DNA from: Heterobilharzia americana
Lineage: Eukaryota; Platyhelminthes; Trematoda; Strigeidida; Schistosomatidae
NCBI GenBank assembly: GCA_944470555.2
Contig: OX104129.1
Coordinates: forward strand, 51,617,998-51,681,997
Reading direction: 5' to 3'
Length of the DNA stretch: 64,000 nucleotides
The notes under the pieces were generated by a model. The model had not been told where the DNA came from. It saw only the letters and a program-made list of their open reading frames with translations, and made no database searches. Position 1 is the first letter of the stretch. Every line of letters begins with the position of its first letter. This document shows positions 13,980 to 26,228 of this stretch, piece by piece. The position numbers and the translations under genes are program-made.

Positions 13980-15280
13980 CACCTTTTGTTTTGCCCCGAT
14001 GCAGCAACTGAAATCACTACTCATTACTGTCATCAAGTCAAAATTTGGACTCGATATGTTGACGATACATTCGTCATTCTCAAGGAAGATGAAAAAGAAA
14101 ACACGTTCAAACCAATCAACCAAACAGTTCAAGGAATTCACATCATAAAGGAGGGGGCATTTAACAGCGAAATTCCAACATTTGATGTCCTCATTAGCAG
14201 AGCATACAATAGGAGTTTAGATAATTCAGTGTACGGATAATCCCACAAGCAGATCAAATTTTGAACCATAACAGCAATCATCCTGTAGTCCATAAGATAT
14301 GTATTGTGGAAATACTATTCCCAAGAGCTAAACCACATTGTAGCTTTGAAGTACTACGGAAAGCCGAAGAAATATACCCCTACAAAATATTCAAAGCCAT
14401 TGATTATCCACTCAACTTTATCAAAAGCTTCCTGTCAGCAAGACGGAAGAAAGAAATTACTTCAAATCAATAGGCGCGTCACTTTAAACTACATCAAAGA
14501 TATCTCAGAAACAGTGAGCCAACTACTTTATCCTTTTAGAATCGGAGTGGAAAATAAATCCATGAAATCACTACACAGCATGTTGTACGAACCAGAGGAT
14601 CTGTTCTCAAGAAAGAGAGGACAAATGTAATCTACAAAATTGGTTGCAAAAATTATTTCCAACACTACATCGGTCAGTCTAGTTGTCGGATCGCCCGAAG
14701 AATTCACGAACACTAACTGGAAATAAGGCGACATGACGCAGTTTATTTAGTTTCAATACAAACAGACAACCATGATCACAAATTCGACTGCAAGAATGTG
14801 AAGACTCTCAAAATAGCAGGTTGAAAAGCTGCAAGAGAACTTCTAGAAGTGTTGTATGCAACCGGAAAGTTAATAGACAGACACGTGGACATAGACTCAA
14901 TCCACAGTCTTTATAGAAAGAAAACAGTCGTTTATCTACTAAGAGCAAATAGTTCAAACAAATTAACAATACTGCGCAGTGTGTCAACGACAAACAACAC
15001 AATTTCGCCCCAATAAGAATTATCTATTAGTATGGCTGAAGGAAATTTAAGGTAAAAGAGATCAAGGTGTGGTAATAAAATATCTCCTCCTCAACTTAAA
15101 ATCGGACAGTAAAAACACCATTTAAACATTCATGCGACATTCGAATTTGCTTCACTTCATTTCAAAGTTTGTACTGAAGATGTCGCCAAGCTGGCCATAG
15201 AACGTGCGCGCCAAAATATTAAAGCTTAGAAAACAATGAACAGCCATAATCTTCACTGAGCTGCAAATCTTTTCCTTCAT
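13980..15280 (+). pseudogene. Penelope-like element, RT and GIY-YIG remains
   Basis: The conceptual translation shows the RT catalytic core RYVDDTFVI at about 14055-14080. After the RT, the frame breaks near 14240 and resumes in other frames with TDQIL-type and NHPVVHK stretches. The GIY-YIG part follows around 14630-14720, with VIYKIGCKN, HYIGQS and RRIHEH. RT followed by GIY-YIG is diagnostic of PLEs. At least three frame changes and several stops make it dead. It is a different family from the PLE at 37.7-39.8 kb, which has YMDDTF. A tail probably continues to about 16080, where 'ggtatatttcgtca' recurs as it does at the end of the 40.3 kb element. Confidence 0.8.
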
Positions 15281-15289
15281 TCCGAAAAT

Positions 15290-16085
15290 TTGTGTTTAAT
15301 ATAATGAAATTTTCACACATTCCAAAAACACGCTCAATATATCATGAATGTGGATTACTTGTGTAACAGAATTCAGTTTATTAAAGGTGGTCAGAAGATA
15401 TTTTAAACAGCCAATGAAGTTGAACTTTTGACCGTATTATCGTAAACAATGATATGTATTTAGGGGAAAACGTGACTTTTCTCCTTTCCACAAAATATGT
15501 CACTAATCCGGAGCGAACCTCACTCATATTTCATCATACGATCACCCAATAGCTCTAGCACATTAACCGAGTGTCGTAAGTGAACATGACTATGACTTAG
15601 GGTAATCTAACACAAAAGTCATTGACAGAAAGTCTAAACTGTCATTACCATTTATATGAACAGTGCATTCACCTTCATTTAATCCTAACTTATTGAATAA
15701 ACTAACTTTATTGTTCCCGAAACATGGACTAAAGTTGTGTGGATCGCCAATAATTATGCTAGACTTAGTCTTATCACGTTTTTCGCCATTACTGACATAC
15801 ATGCCAACATATACACATCGAATCACAACAACTAAATGCATGTTGTAGAGTAATCATGCCTGATTAGTGAAAGTCATCTTCAATTGGAGGACAAAGAAAC
15901 AATAAAGAATACTTTCATGCAAGGACTACTAACATATTCTCATTTTTATATATAAATAAAGCAAGGACAACAAATATGATGGAATATAATTGTATATTTT
16001 TATTTCACATTGTGTTTTCTCTCCAAGTGTTTATATACTGAGAAAACGTTTTTACTATTCATTAATAAGTTGGTATATTTCGTCA
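15290..16085. other. Probable tail of the preceding Penelope-like element
   Basis: This stretch has no protein-like frame. The end, about 16050-16085, shares 'ggtatatttcgtca' with the end of the element at 40.3 kb, which suggests the 3' boundary of a PLE. The inner part is unassigned. Confidence 0.35.
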
Positions 16086-16144
16086 TTTGCACTTCACCAT
16101 AGTAAAACTGGACAGAACTGATCGACCACTGTCAACCACAAACA

Positions 16145-16615
16145 AGTCAACCATAACAATAAATATTCAGGTAGTATCGAGGTATCTGTACACAAGCCCA
16201 TTTGCTAACGATGGTCTATCAGTTCGATCCAATACAACGATGAAGAATTACAAGCATCAACAAATAGTAATAACTAATGCCCGTTGTATAGATGGTGGCT
16301 ATCGTGTCTCAGTGAACCAGTGGATAACGTTTTGGCGTCTGAGACGATAGGTACAGGATTTGACTCTCAATGGGAATTACATCACTCACTGGAATGCAGG
16401 TACACCCGGCTGACGAGTCCTAAATAGGACGAAATGCCCATCGTAGATCCCACTGCCAGCCACTACCCATCATTACTATACATAATTAAAAACAGGCAGT
16501 ATCGAGGGATCCTCACGGGAGCCCATATGCCAACAAAGACTGATCAATTCGGTCCAATCAAAGACAATGTAATACAACCGATAACATTATAACTCTTCAG
16601 ACGTATATTACCCTA
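16145..16615 (+). repeat. Smα repeat, one monomer and part of the next
   Basis: A tandem arrangement is visible. The lead segment 'gtagtatcgagg' at 16155 recurs as 'gcagtatcgaggg' at 16495, about 340 bp later. The first unit holds a tRNA-like part (TGTCTCAGTGAACCAGTGG, then GGATTTGACTCTC) and a hammerhead segment at 16400-16455. The second unit breaks off near 16615. The same lead segment is found at 18.57 kb. About 340 bp and a pol III-like head fit the known Smα family. Confidence 0.75.
16400..16455 (+). ncRNA. Hammerhead ribozyme segment, core kept, stem I broken
   Basis: Core parts are CTGACGA (16410-16416), stem II GTCC/GGAC, GAAA (16431-16434) and cleavage triplet ATC ending at 16442. 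Stem III can form three pairs closed by a 2-nt loop. Stem I is damaged: CCGG before the core faces GTAG after the triplet, giving a G-G mismatch and an A-C mismatch next to the core. Self-cleavage is therefore doubtful. Confidence 0.65.
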
Positions 16616-16619
16616 AAAT

Positions 16620-18230
16620 AGTCCATTGAAGTAGGGGCAAACTCACGCTTCTGTCCTTTGAGGGTAAATGCTATGGCGAGTAGACGTAAGCTGGTAAAAG
16701 CCATTCTAGATGATATGACACGGATAGTTTTGCATTTTGTCTGCCTTTATGAAAATTGTGACATATAAAATATCACAAGATTTGCATCAAATAAAATACT
16801 GTTTGTAGCTACTTTCGGATGTCAATCAACCATATTTACAACTTAGTCGCCCTAAAACACATTTTGAATTATTGCTGATTTTTCTCGGTTATTAAGACTT
16901 TATTAACGGATGTTAACAAAAATAAAATTTCTGTGGGTTGTATTCATTCTGCACAATAATGGGATTTATGGTTTCATCAGCTTATGTCGAAGTTCATGTT
17001 GTACTTACTAGGCTACGTCAACTATACGATTAGAGCAAGCTGTGTTTTTCTAATTCAGAGCATAAGTTCATGTGAATGACAAGCATGCTGATTCATTGCT
17101 GTGATAAATGTTTAAGATTCGTACGTACATCCCGTTTGTATGTTTGTAAGAATTACTGTCCTAATATTCCTTAGGCAACAAAATTGTGAAAAGTTAGCAC
17201 CAACCATCTTCATTTTCTTTTTTGTCATCTTTGGACAGTAGACGGCTAAAACTTCCATACACCAGCACGATTTTTAAATTAGTGACTGAAAACATGCAAA
17301 GTACTTCAAGGGATAAGCTCAGTAATGCTCACCGTATATTTCATTGTCAGAACAGTAAATATTCATACACCACACTATATAACACCAAAGAAATTTCTCT
17401 ATGCATTATATATCATCACAGGGCCCCTACACTGGGACAAGTTATTCGGTGAGAGAAGTCACAATGGTCGTCTTTAAAATCAGCTTTAGTGAACCTCGTG
17501 ATAACTACATTCGAATATTCTTATTCAATTCAACCAATTATATATGGCTTTTGCTTGTGTAAGTCATAGCGTGTTTGAAATAAAATAATTCCATCACTTC
17601 GCACAGAAGTCACGTCAGAGCTTCTCCACAGAAATAATCAAAATTAAAATATCAGAGAAAAGTTATGAATGAATCCAAAGACGTGTATTTAATCTCTTTA
17701 TCCAATCCATGGATATTTATATTATTTCAGTTGGAATATGAGAGTAAAGAGTACAAACGAATTTTTCACTGATGTGCCGGAATAGAGAGGAACTAAGGTT
17801 CTACTAAAAGGTTTCGGATCATACCAAGAAAGATTGGCAGCTGGAGACCCACATAAATAAGCGAATCCAGACATAAGTACTTTTAAATATAACCCCAGTG
17901 TGTTTAGAAAATCAAAAACAATCCAGACAATTTGAACAGACGAGATGGAATACAGTTAGCAGCCTCTTAGCAATTGCTGATTAGTAAGGAGTAAGAGTGA
18001 CTCTAGCATTAACCGTCAACACCAGTCTCAACTTCATAATTTCTGCATCAGCAACAACACAATATGCGTTGATTTCATTCATCATCATCATCAAAATTAG
18101 CTGATACTACTCACGCCAGTATTCCATCATTAATGACAAACATTCTCCTCGTATATTGCTTTTTACGTATAGACTTACCGAAAGACTACAATGTCACTTA
18201 TGACATTTCTGTCTGACAGATACAATCAAA
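16620..18230. other. Stretch without recognisable gene
   Basis: Only chance-like frames are seen. No repeat family is recognised. Confidence 0.45.
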
Positions 18231-18234
18231 TGAG

Positions 18235-18350
18235 AATATTTGTACTAGGCGATGGCTGGAGGTAAGATGAAAATCTGGCCAGCGGCCGGATTCGAGCAAG
18301 TGACCACTGGGTCGCGACCACTCCGAATCTAACTAGCTGCTTTACACGGA
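18235..18350 (-). repeat. tRNA-derived SINE, minus strand
   Basis: The minus strand has a B-box-like GCTCGAATCCGGCC near 18285, then 'ccagattttcatctta'. This flank resembles the arm sequence of the SINE copies at 11.4 and 32.4 kb. The A-box side is degraded. Confidence 0.45.
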
Positions 18351-18445
18351 CCAGTATATCTAGAATAGTATGATCGATTTACAAATGATTTACAAATTGT
18401 ACTGTTCACGTTGACATTTCTCACAACTGAGTACTGGATACAAAG

Positions 18446-18690
18446 TTGGAGTCTCAGCTGGAACATTATCACTCACTGAAGTGCAGGCGCATCCAACTGA
18501 CGAATCTTGAAGAGAACGAACTGTCAGTCTTTGATTCCACTGTGAGCCAACAACTAATTCGGAATGTAGCGAGTATTCAAGCAGTACCGAGGCATCTGCA
18601 CGGGAACCCGTCTACCAACAAAAGTCAAGCAGTCAAACCCAGTGTACCAACGATAAATTGCAAGCGCCAATAGATAGCAGATGTTTTCTA
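18446..18690 (+). repeat. Smα repeat, degraded
   Basis: 'cactcactgaagtgcagg' leads into a hammerhead-like block near 18490-18550: CTGACGA, then GAAC instead of GAAA, with GTC and TTTGATTCC. The next-monomer lead 'gcagtaccgaggcatctgca' starts at 18580. The GAAA change and poor stem II indicate an inactive ribozyme. Confidence 0.65.
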
Positions 18691-19437
18691 TCTAGGCTGA
18701 TACTAATCACACTAAACGTTTATTGTTCAGTTCCATCATCTTGCTTGTTGGTAGATTTCTAGAAATTATCTTAGAATTAAGTCGTGATCAGCAACTTGCA
18801 TCATATGAACAACTCATCTGTTCTGAGTTACGGCTTCCAGTTATTGCAGAGTGCTAATTATTGATCACCTTTAGAACACTGTGTTTATATCTCTATCAGA
18901 GTATCTACTGACCAAACACCTCATGATGGCCGATATCGTAACAATTCGCATTCAAAGTACTTCAGAATGATTACCACCTAAAAGATTTGAACTTGTGCTG
19001 AATATTTCCATAGCTGTTATCCATTTACAGTATATCGTTCTCAGTATCATAGGTTATCAGCAGACTATCACTCCAAGATGACTGTGTACACTACAGGCTA
19101 CAATTATAAACGTTTTCACATGAAAATGTAACAGACTGAAGACAATCTTACTGTTAACCAACAACCTCCGAAAGACGTGTTTCATTTTCACTTCTTTGGC
19201 ACAGTAAGACATGCTATTGCGATAAGTGTGATATGCCTTCTGAAAGCATAGAGTAGATTCAGTAGGTGCATTCAGCTGAACAGTGGTTGCACAAACAGAC
19301 TGTCCTCACCAACATACTTAATACTACATTTTCACTGTTCTAAATATCTCAAATGCTTTTATCATTTTTCTAATGACTTTATAAAACTGGAAATTGTTTT
19401 GTTAATAACTTAGAATTATGGAAGCAATACGGAAAAA
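18691..19437. other. Stretch without recognisable gene
   Basis: Nothing supported is seen between the Smα repeat and the LINE. Confidence 0.45.
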
Positions 19438-22400
19438 CAACCTCGCCTGGTTAACTAGTTCAATAGTTACTAGCCGGTCCTAAACCCGGGTAAAGAGGGA
19501 AGGTTGGGCGTAGGGCTAGCAACCGTACCCCGGAAAATAAATCCAAACGCTGAACAAACTTCAAAGCACAAACAAAATATAAAAATAAAAACAAATTTAT
19601 TCCTCACTGGAATCGGAGAAACGAAATGACGCCGGTTGGTGGAAGCTTTCGGGAAGTCAATTGGCCGATGTATCTTCTCGCGAAAAATGAAAGCGAAAGT
19701 AAACGTGGGCATATGGAATGTCCGCACTATATTTGAACCTACTAAGGCTGCCCAGATTGCAAAGGAGATGAGAAGGTATAGCATTGAAGTGCTAGGAATC
19801 TGTGAGAAAAAAGCAGATGGAATGGAAGTACACTCTCCAAAGTGTTAATTGGAGGGTCAATAATCTACTCCGATATTGTCACCCAGACCACAACCACGAG
19901 CACACTGAGTTATGGAGTGGCTATCATGATGTAAAAAAAAAAAAAAAAAAATCTCACGCAGTGGGAACCAGTCTCCTCCAGAATCAGGATCATGACAGCA
20001 AGATTCAACTCAAAAGGAAAGAAAGTCACAATCATACAATGCTACGCGCCTACGAATAATGCAGACGAAGAGAAGAAGGACGAATTCTACAGAAAACTAC
20101 AGTCAGTATTGGGCAAGACTCCAGTTGGGGATATCGAAATTCTAATGGGTGAAAAAACATCAATGCCAAACTGGGAGCGGACAACATAGGAAGAGAACCA
20201 ATCATGGGTCGAAAAGCACTCGGTGAAATGCAGAATTCTGTGCATCCAACGATTTGGTGATTGGAGGCACTGTGTTCAAGCACAAGGCCACATGACATGG
20301 GTTTCACCAGATAGACACACTACACTAAAAATCAGATCGACTTCATCTCAGTCTGAAGAAAGTGGAGACGCAGCCTACTTGACACAAGATCAAAAAAAGG
20401 AGGGGAGCAGATGTAGGCTCAAACCACTATCTAGTGCAAGGAACCAAAATTCCAAATCAAGTTGAAAGCCTTCAACGAAGTTGATGATAGACCACAGTTC
20501 AAGTTCAACACCCAGAACAGAAACTGAACTGAAGGACGAAACTACAAAGGACATCTTCACGGCAGCCAAAAATCAGAACAAAATAGGAGACATTGAGCAA
20601 CATCCGTGGAGAAACCTGTGTGGAAGAACACTGAAACTCTTTGAAAGAGATGTCGACAGATACCTGCATAACCGTATTAGGAAGGGAGAAGAAACAAGAT
20701 AAGGAATGGATCTCGGCGGACACATGGAAGCTGATACAGCAGGGACAGGAAGATGGTGAGGAAGAAGATAAACCAGTCCAGTGCAGCGATGAACAACGAA
20801 TAGAGGAAGTGAGTACAACGTATAAAGAACTAAAAAGGACAAAGAAGTGAAGAGGAGTGCGCGGAAAGACGAAAGACACTTTCACGTCACACTTGCAAGT
20901 GAAGCAGAACAGGCTGCAGGCAGGAGACACCTGTCAACACGATGTCAAATAACCAGGTTACTTACTGTCCGGGAAGAGATCAACGCAGATGAAACCAATA
21001 AAAGATGATGAGGGAAATCTAATTAGGAAAGAAGAGAAACAAAGGAAACGATGGGCTGACCACTTCAGAAAACTCTTGAACCGACCATCACCTGCATTTT
21101 GTCCAGCAATACCACCTGCAGCCCAGCTACAGAACTACAAGTGAACACAAGCCCTCCGATGAAAGTCGAAGCTCTGAGCTCCATAAAGCTACTGAAGTGC
21201 AGGCAAGCAGCAAGACCAGATGGAATTTCTCCAGAAATACTGAAAGCAGACGCAGAGACAACAGTTCACATGCTCACACCACTACTGCAGAAGGTCTGGA
21301 AGGAAGGGAAGATGCCTACAGATTGGAAGGAGGGCTATCTTGTCAAACTGCCGAAGAAGGGCTACCCAAGTGTTTCCAAGAAGTCGAATCAAGCTGCTTT
21401 ACACACCAAGCAAAATATTATGCCACATCATCCCGAAAGGGATTGACATGTGCTCGAGATTCAAAATTACGACCGGTACAGTCTGTCTGAGTCACTTCAG
21501 GAATAAGAAATCATATGCAGATCATATTGCAGCACTACGCATCATCATAGAGCAGAGTGCAAAATGGCAGTCAACTAGATCTTTACCTCAACTTCATCGA
21601 CTTTGAAAAGGCCTTCGACAGCGTCGACGGAGATGTAATTTGGCAGACAGCTGCTTCAACACTACGGTTTTAGGGACACCTTTATCAATCTCATTCAGCA
21701 GCAATATGAAAACGCCACATGTCAAGTGATTCACAATGGGAAGCTCAGTGACGCTTTTGAAGTGAATTTAAGATAGGGGTAATACAAGACTGTCTACTAT
21801 CACCGATGATCTTCCTGGTTGTGGTAGACTCAATCATGCAGCAAACAGTGAAGAGCAAGAAGATGGGCATATGCTGACTGGACCGATGAGAAGACTCTAG
21901 ACGATTTGGATTTTGCCACCGATGTTGATTTATGTCTAATGTCTTGTGGTATAAACTCGAAGATCTACAAGAAAAAACTAAGAAGTTGACAGAACAGGCA
22001 GCAAAGATGGGACTTCAAGTGAATGTAGATAAGACGGAGGTGATGAAGATACCCAACGAACAACAGCATCAACAACAAGCACCAATCACCATCAAAGAGA
22101 GAAATCTAAATGAAGTAGTCTCCTTCACCTACCTACCTGTCTAGGCAGCATCGTTTCAACTACAGGCGGCGGTGGCACAGACGAGGATGTCACAACCAGG
22201 ATCGGAAAGACAGCAAGACAAGCTCTCACTAATCTGAAATCAGTGTGCAGATCTACCGCACTTAGCACAAAGCATGAACAAGATCCGGATTTTCAACACC
22301 AATTCAGTCAAGTCAGTGCTGCTATATGGTTAGGAAACTTGGTGTGTCAAGAGAAGCATTTCCAAAAATCTACAGACATTCATCAACAGCTGCCACCTAC

Positions 22401-22505
22401 GCTCACTCGACACTGAAGACCAGACGGCCAAAGAGAATAAGCAATGAGGAACTCTGACTGGCAACGAACCAATCAAGAACCTATCACCTAAAAAATATGC
22501 AGAAT
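19438..22505 (+). mobile_element. RTE-type LINE, copy A (decayed, 3' end missing)
   Basis: The copy starts with 'tcgcctggttaactag', shared with the 5' end of copy B. The endonuclease N-terminus reads VNVGIWNVRTI and LGICEKKADG. The RT part includes KLLKCRQAARPDGISPEIL, a segment near 21600 that corresponds to the F-D-F-EKAFDSVD motif, and DFATDVDLCLM where an active RT has FADD. It then continues to KTEVMKIPNEQ. Many frameshifts and stops show long decay. It ends at about 22505 in the stretch 'aaaaaatatgcag', lacking the last 300 bp and the (AAT)n tail that copy B has. A run of 19 A lies at 19933-19951. Assignment to the RTE/SR2-like lineage is from general resemblance. Confidence 0.85.
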
Positions 22506-22896
22506 AAAATCCTATTTCTATATGCTCCTTTACTTTCTGAATATAATCAGACCTGTTTAACACCACTGTTGAGTTGCTGTTGTCCGATTTGGCAATTACT
22601 ATATCCTTGTCAAGTCAAGGGTCCTTCAAAGCTTCTTTTTCTGTTTTTGGTAAATTTTGTTTTGCTTTCTTCTGTCGCTTAAGTGTAAGAGCACATTGTA
22701 CTCGAACGTCATCTGCTACCGTCTTATCTACTGAACTTAGAGCTATTTGAATTGTAGGAATGACATCTTCAAGTTTCAGTTCACTAATTGCTACATTAAG
22801 GTTAAGTCCCTTCTCCAGTACCTTTACTTCTGCTGCGCTTATGACCTTAGTTGAGAGATTGATAACCCACTTTGTTTTATCGTCAATAAACTCGAT
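22505..22896 (-). pseudogene. Penelope-like element, N-terminal part of protein
   Basis: The minus strand from 22896 is open and reads DDKTKWVINLSTKVISAAEV, VLEKGLNLNVA and DKDIVIAKSDNSNSTVVLNR, then SDYIQKVKEH. Such a leader, followed by an 'adenine/serine-T-V-V' block before the RT, is typical of PLE proteins. One stop (DP*) interrupts it near 22605. The frame is cut at 22505, where LINE copy A ends, so the catalytic RT is absent. Confidence 0.7.
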
Positions 22897-23085
22897 CTAA
22901 AAGAAGAAATTCATAGGATAGTCAAGAAGTTACACAGCATCCGTAGCTATATTGAAGAACTTAAATGTAAACTGAAAGAAACAGTTAGTGAGAAAGGTTA
23001 TGAACACCTGACCGATAACTTCAACAGGGCGAGATAAGCTGCTTTAAAAAAATCCAAGGGATCCACTAGTTATTTTCGAGGCAAC
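22894..23085 (+). pseudogene. Helical coding segment head-to-head with the PLE fragment
   Basis: On the plus strand an open stretch reads DLKEEIHRIVKKLHSIRSYI, EELKCKLKETVSEKG and HLTDNFNRAR, then a TAA and AALKKSKGSTSYFRGN. It is rich in charged helix-forming residues. It starts exactly where the minus-strand PLE frame starts, overlapping it by a few bases. It may be the PLE protein's own N-terminal leader, inverted relative to the rest, or an unrelated exon remnant. Confidence 0.4.
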
Positions 23086-23089
23086 TGAA

Positions 23090-26000
23090 AATTGCAGTAA
23101 AACTCACCTAGTGCAAAGTAATACGATCATAAAGTACTGGGTTAACGGCAGTAAGTGCGTTTCCTCTAAAAGAGGTTTAACTTCTTGAGTAGAAAGTGAA
23201 TGCCACCTTCCATGCTGTTATCAGTGATAAGCAACAATTTATTTGCCAAGTATTAAAACAGTCAAGAGTAAGATGAAAATCAAATTATATTCTTCATTTT
23301 CGGAAGGAAAATAATTCAAATAAACCAGCCTAAATAAAATACAATACGTTTATGTGAATTCATTACATCTATTTTAGTATTAACAAAGAGGGAAGTGAAG
23401 ATAAAACTTAATGAAATTAGGAAATGTACACAAATTTTTTTGTTGTCCATGCAACCAGAAGATCGATAACGAAGACTGTTCAGTGTATAATATTTTTTTC
23501 GGTTATGTGACCAGAACACAAATTCTCTTTACTCTCAAACAATGAAATGGTTTAACAACCAACTGAACTATACTGCGACTATTATTATCTTCAGTATTAT
23601 TTTTAATACTGGTATAACTTTTAAAGAATTTACGAAACAGTAAAGTATCGAAAAGTAACTTCACATTTTATTACTTGCATGCAAATTTTGATAAAATTTG
23701 ATCAGAACTGATATAAAAAAAGTGTTTGGTAGAAAGCATAATTTTCTCAAAATATTCTGACAGCCTCTACACATATACTTCTTAGAAAATAAGAGGAAAA
23801 TAATAAACTAAGACCATCAAAATGAATAGGCACAATTTGTTTGCTGGAATAATGTTGATATCGTGATAACAGATAATGAAACAGTCACACACGTACTCAG
23901 TCGTTCTCAATACAATGATCCATTTGTGGACGTTAGTGAAACATTTTATCTGGGGAATTTTATTTATGCATGTGTGTGTGCATTTTTACCTCTCCATGTT
24001 TGTGCTGCTTTTTTTAAAACGAATTCCTAGATGCTTACAGTCGCTACCAAAATGTCTGATATAGAGGTTATCACAGAAAGCTGGCGTGTGGCAGGGATTG
24101 TTTGCCAGATAGCGTGCGTATGTGACTGTTTTTGATTGATGATTTACAGAGGAGAAAAAAAGTATCTAGCTGGTTAAAAATAGAATTCACAAAAAAGTGA
24201 AGGAAATTTCGCTCAAATCCCTTACAAGAAATCTATCTAGCTTATTATTCGATAACTGTGAGTGAAAATATCATTTTTCTGGTTTGACTATCTAGAGCGT
24301 CGTATGAAAAGAAACCTCTTACTAGAACACTGTTTAAAGTTACTATACTTTTCAGAAGCTGTGCCTGAAATAGACATGTGCAGTAAACTGTTGAAAATCA
24401 GACATACTACCAAAAGAAAGTGACGAGTGACATATAGAGTGAACAGAAGATATCGACATCAATCCTCAATTTCAGCATACCTTTAAATAGGGATCTGTGT
24501 TGTATTGATGATTTTAGCTTGAAAACTTACAATTCCAAACTTGACTCTGATTCTATCATCTTCGAACTGTTTTGATTTAGCTGCCACACTTTTGCGGAAA
24601 CGCGTTTTTCATGTTCAAATAGGAAGTATGATGTTCCTCACTTAGGCTTTAAACTTGCGGATATGTGTGGTCATTTCAGAAGGGTGAACGAACTCATCCT
24701 ACCCTCGACCATTTCATAATATGTGGATGGCCAACAAATTAAGGAATTAATGGAAGATTTGATCCATAAAGAGCAATCAACAATTTACAGTCTTTCGGTT
24801 GTTTTGTCAACACTGTCAGTATATATACTGATCCCTTTTTCTCAGCTGATCGAGCATGCAGAAAGAAGCTTTTGTATGATAAGTGTTCTACTTTCAATAC
24901 CTAATGCTGTGCCTGATCTCCAATATGTTATCCACAATAATGAGTGGATTTCACTTCAGAAAAAATTTAATCAGAAATATATATGAAATCAGGGGTCTTA
25001 AAACCTCGTTTCACCACCAAGTTATAATAATATCCAGTGGTCTGCCGCTAAACAGGATCACATTTCTTCAACAAAGAACTTTAAAATCTTATTAAGAGGC
25101 TTTAAGCTGTAAGTGGAATGAAAACAATAGCTACAAGGTAAGTTTTTCCAAGTCATCCGTCAGTTGATACAACAAAATGGAGACCTATGGATATCAAATT
25201 ACTCTAGAAAACATGACGTGTGAGACACTGGAATTTTTTATTTTATTCTTGGAGGGCAGGTATGATCGACTCCACTATAGAATGCTTAAATTTACCACTT
25301 GCGGTCTTGATCACTCACTAACTTGTTGAACTATCTTCGTAAAAATCCAAGAAAGGTCAATAAATGTATTGGGAAATATGAGTTAGAAGATTAGCAAGAG
25401 TGAAACAAAAGAAACCATGGTGCGTAAACGAATTTATGATTCCGAGGATAGGTTTTCCTGTGGGTGCAAACCTCCGAGTGTCGAAAATAAGTTAAACTTA
25501 TAATAGTTCACAGCTCCTATAAGTTTTGACACTTGGGTTATTAGTTCATTTTATAAACTCCGACGAAACAATAAGAAGAGGTAAATTGTCTGAACCGTGT
25601 GATGTATTTGTACAATATATTTCAAGCAGTCTGATCACATACGTACTTGTCATAAGTATTTACATGAAAAATTATAAGGATATAAGGGGTGGAAATACGA
25701 AAAGAGGTCGAACAAGAAGGTTGAAGTGAAAACCAAATAATGATTAAAATCAGTAGAGCTAAAACAATATTACATCGAACTTCATTTCAGAGTTCAATCC
25801 ACAAGGGGAGATTTAATATGATAACAAATTGTTTTTAAATACACAAGGGAGATTTTAATTTCCAAACAGCTAAGGCAATAACAAATTTGAGGATCAGTTC
25901 ACAACACGTTTTGTAAACAGGTCTAAGGGAAGTAGCAACGTCAATCCTTTGATCCTTCTCAGCGATATATTTTCTGATAAAAGACTTTGGAAGTCGACTG

Positions 26001-26225
26001 ACTTTTATAGGTTCAGATGACTCAGTTTACTTCTAGAAGCAGTTTGGGATATGCTCGGAGGCCTTTACTTCCATGGACCTATGAGTCCTGACTATGTATA
26101 TTTCACCACACATATTTGAACTGGTAGATGCAGTGGGATGTGACATCGTAGTTCACATGCTGCGAGGGTTTGATAGAGTATACAGGGTCGGTAGCTTCTT
26201 ATAATCAAAACCTAACTACATAGGA
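23090..26225. other. Stretch without recognisable gene
   Basis: The longest frame, near 24723-24986 on the plus strand, has no recognisable domain or clear splice sites. No repeat family is recognised. Confidence 0.45.
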
Positions 26226-26228
26226 ATT

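Noticed and set aside
18490..18550. Active hammerhead
   Set aside because: GAAA is GAAC and stem II is poorly paired.
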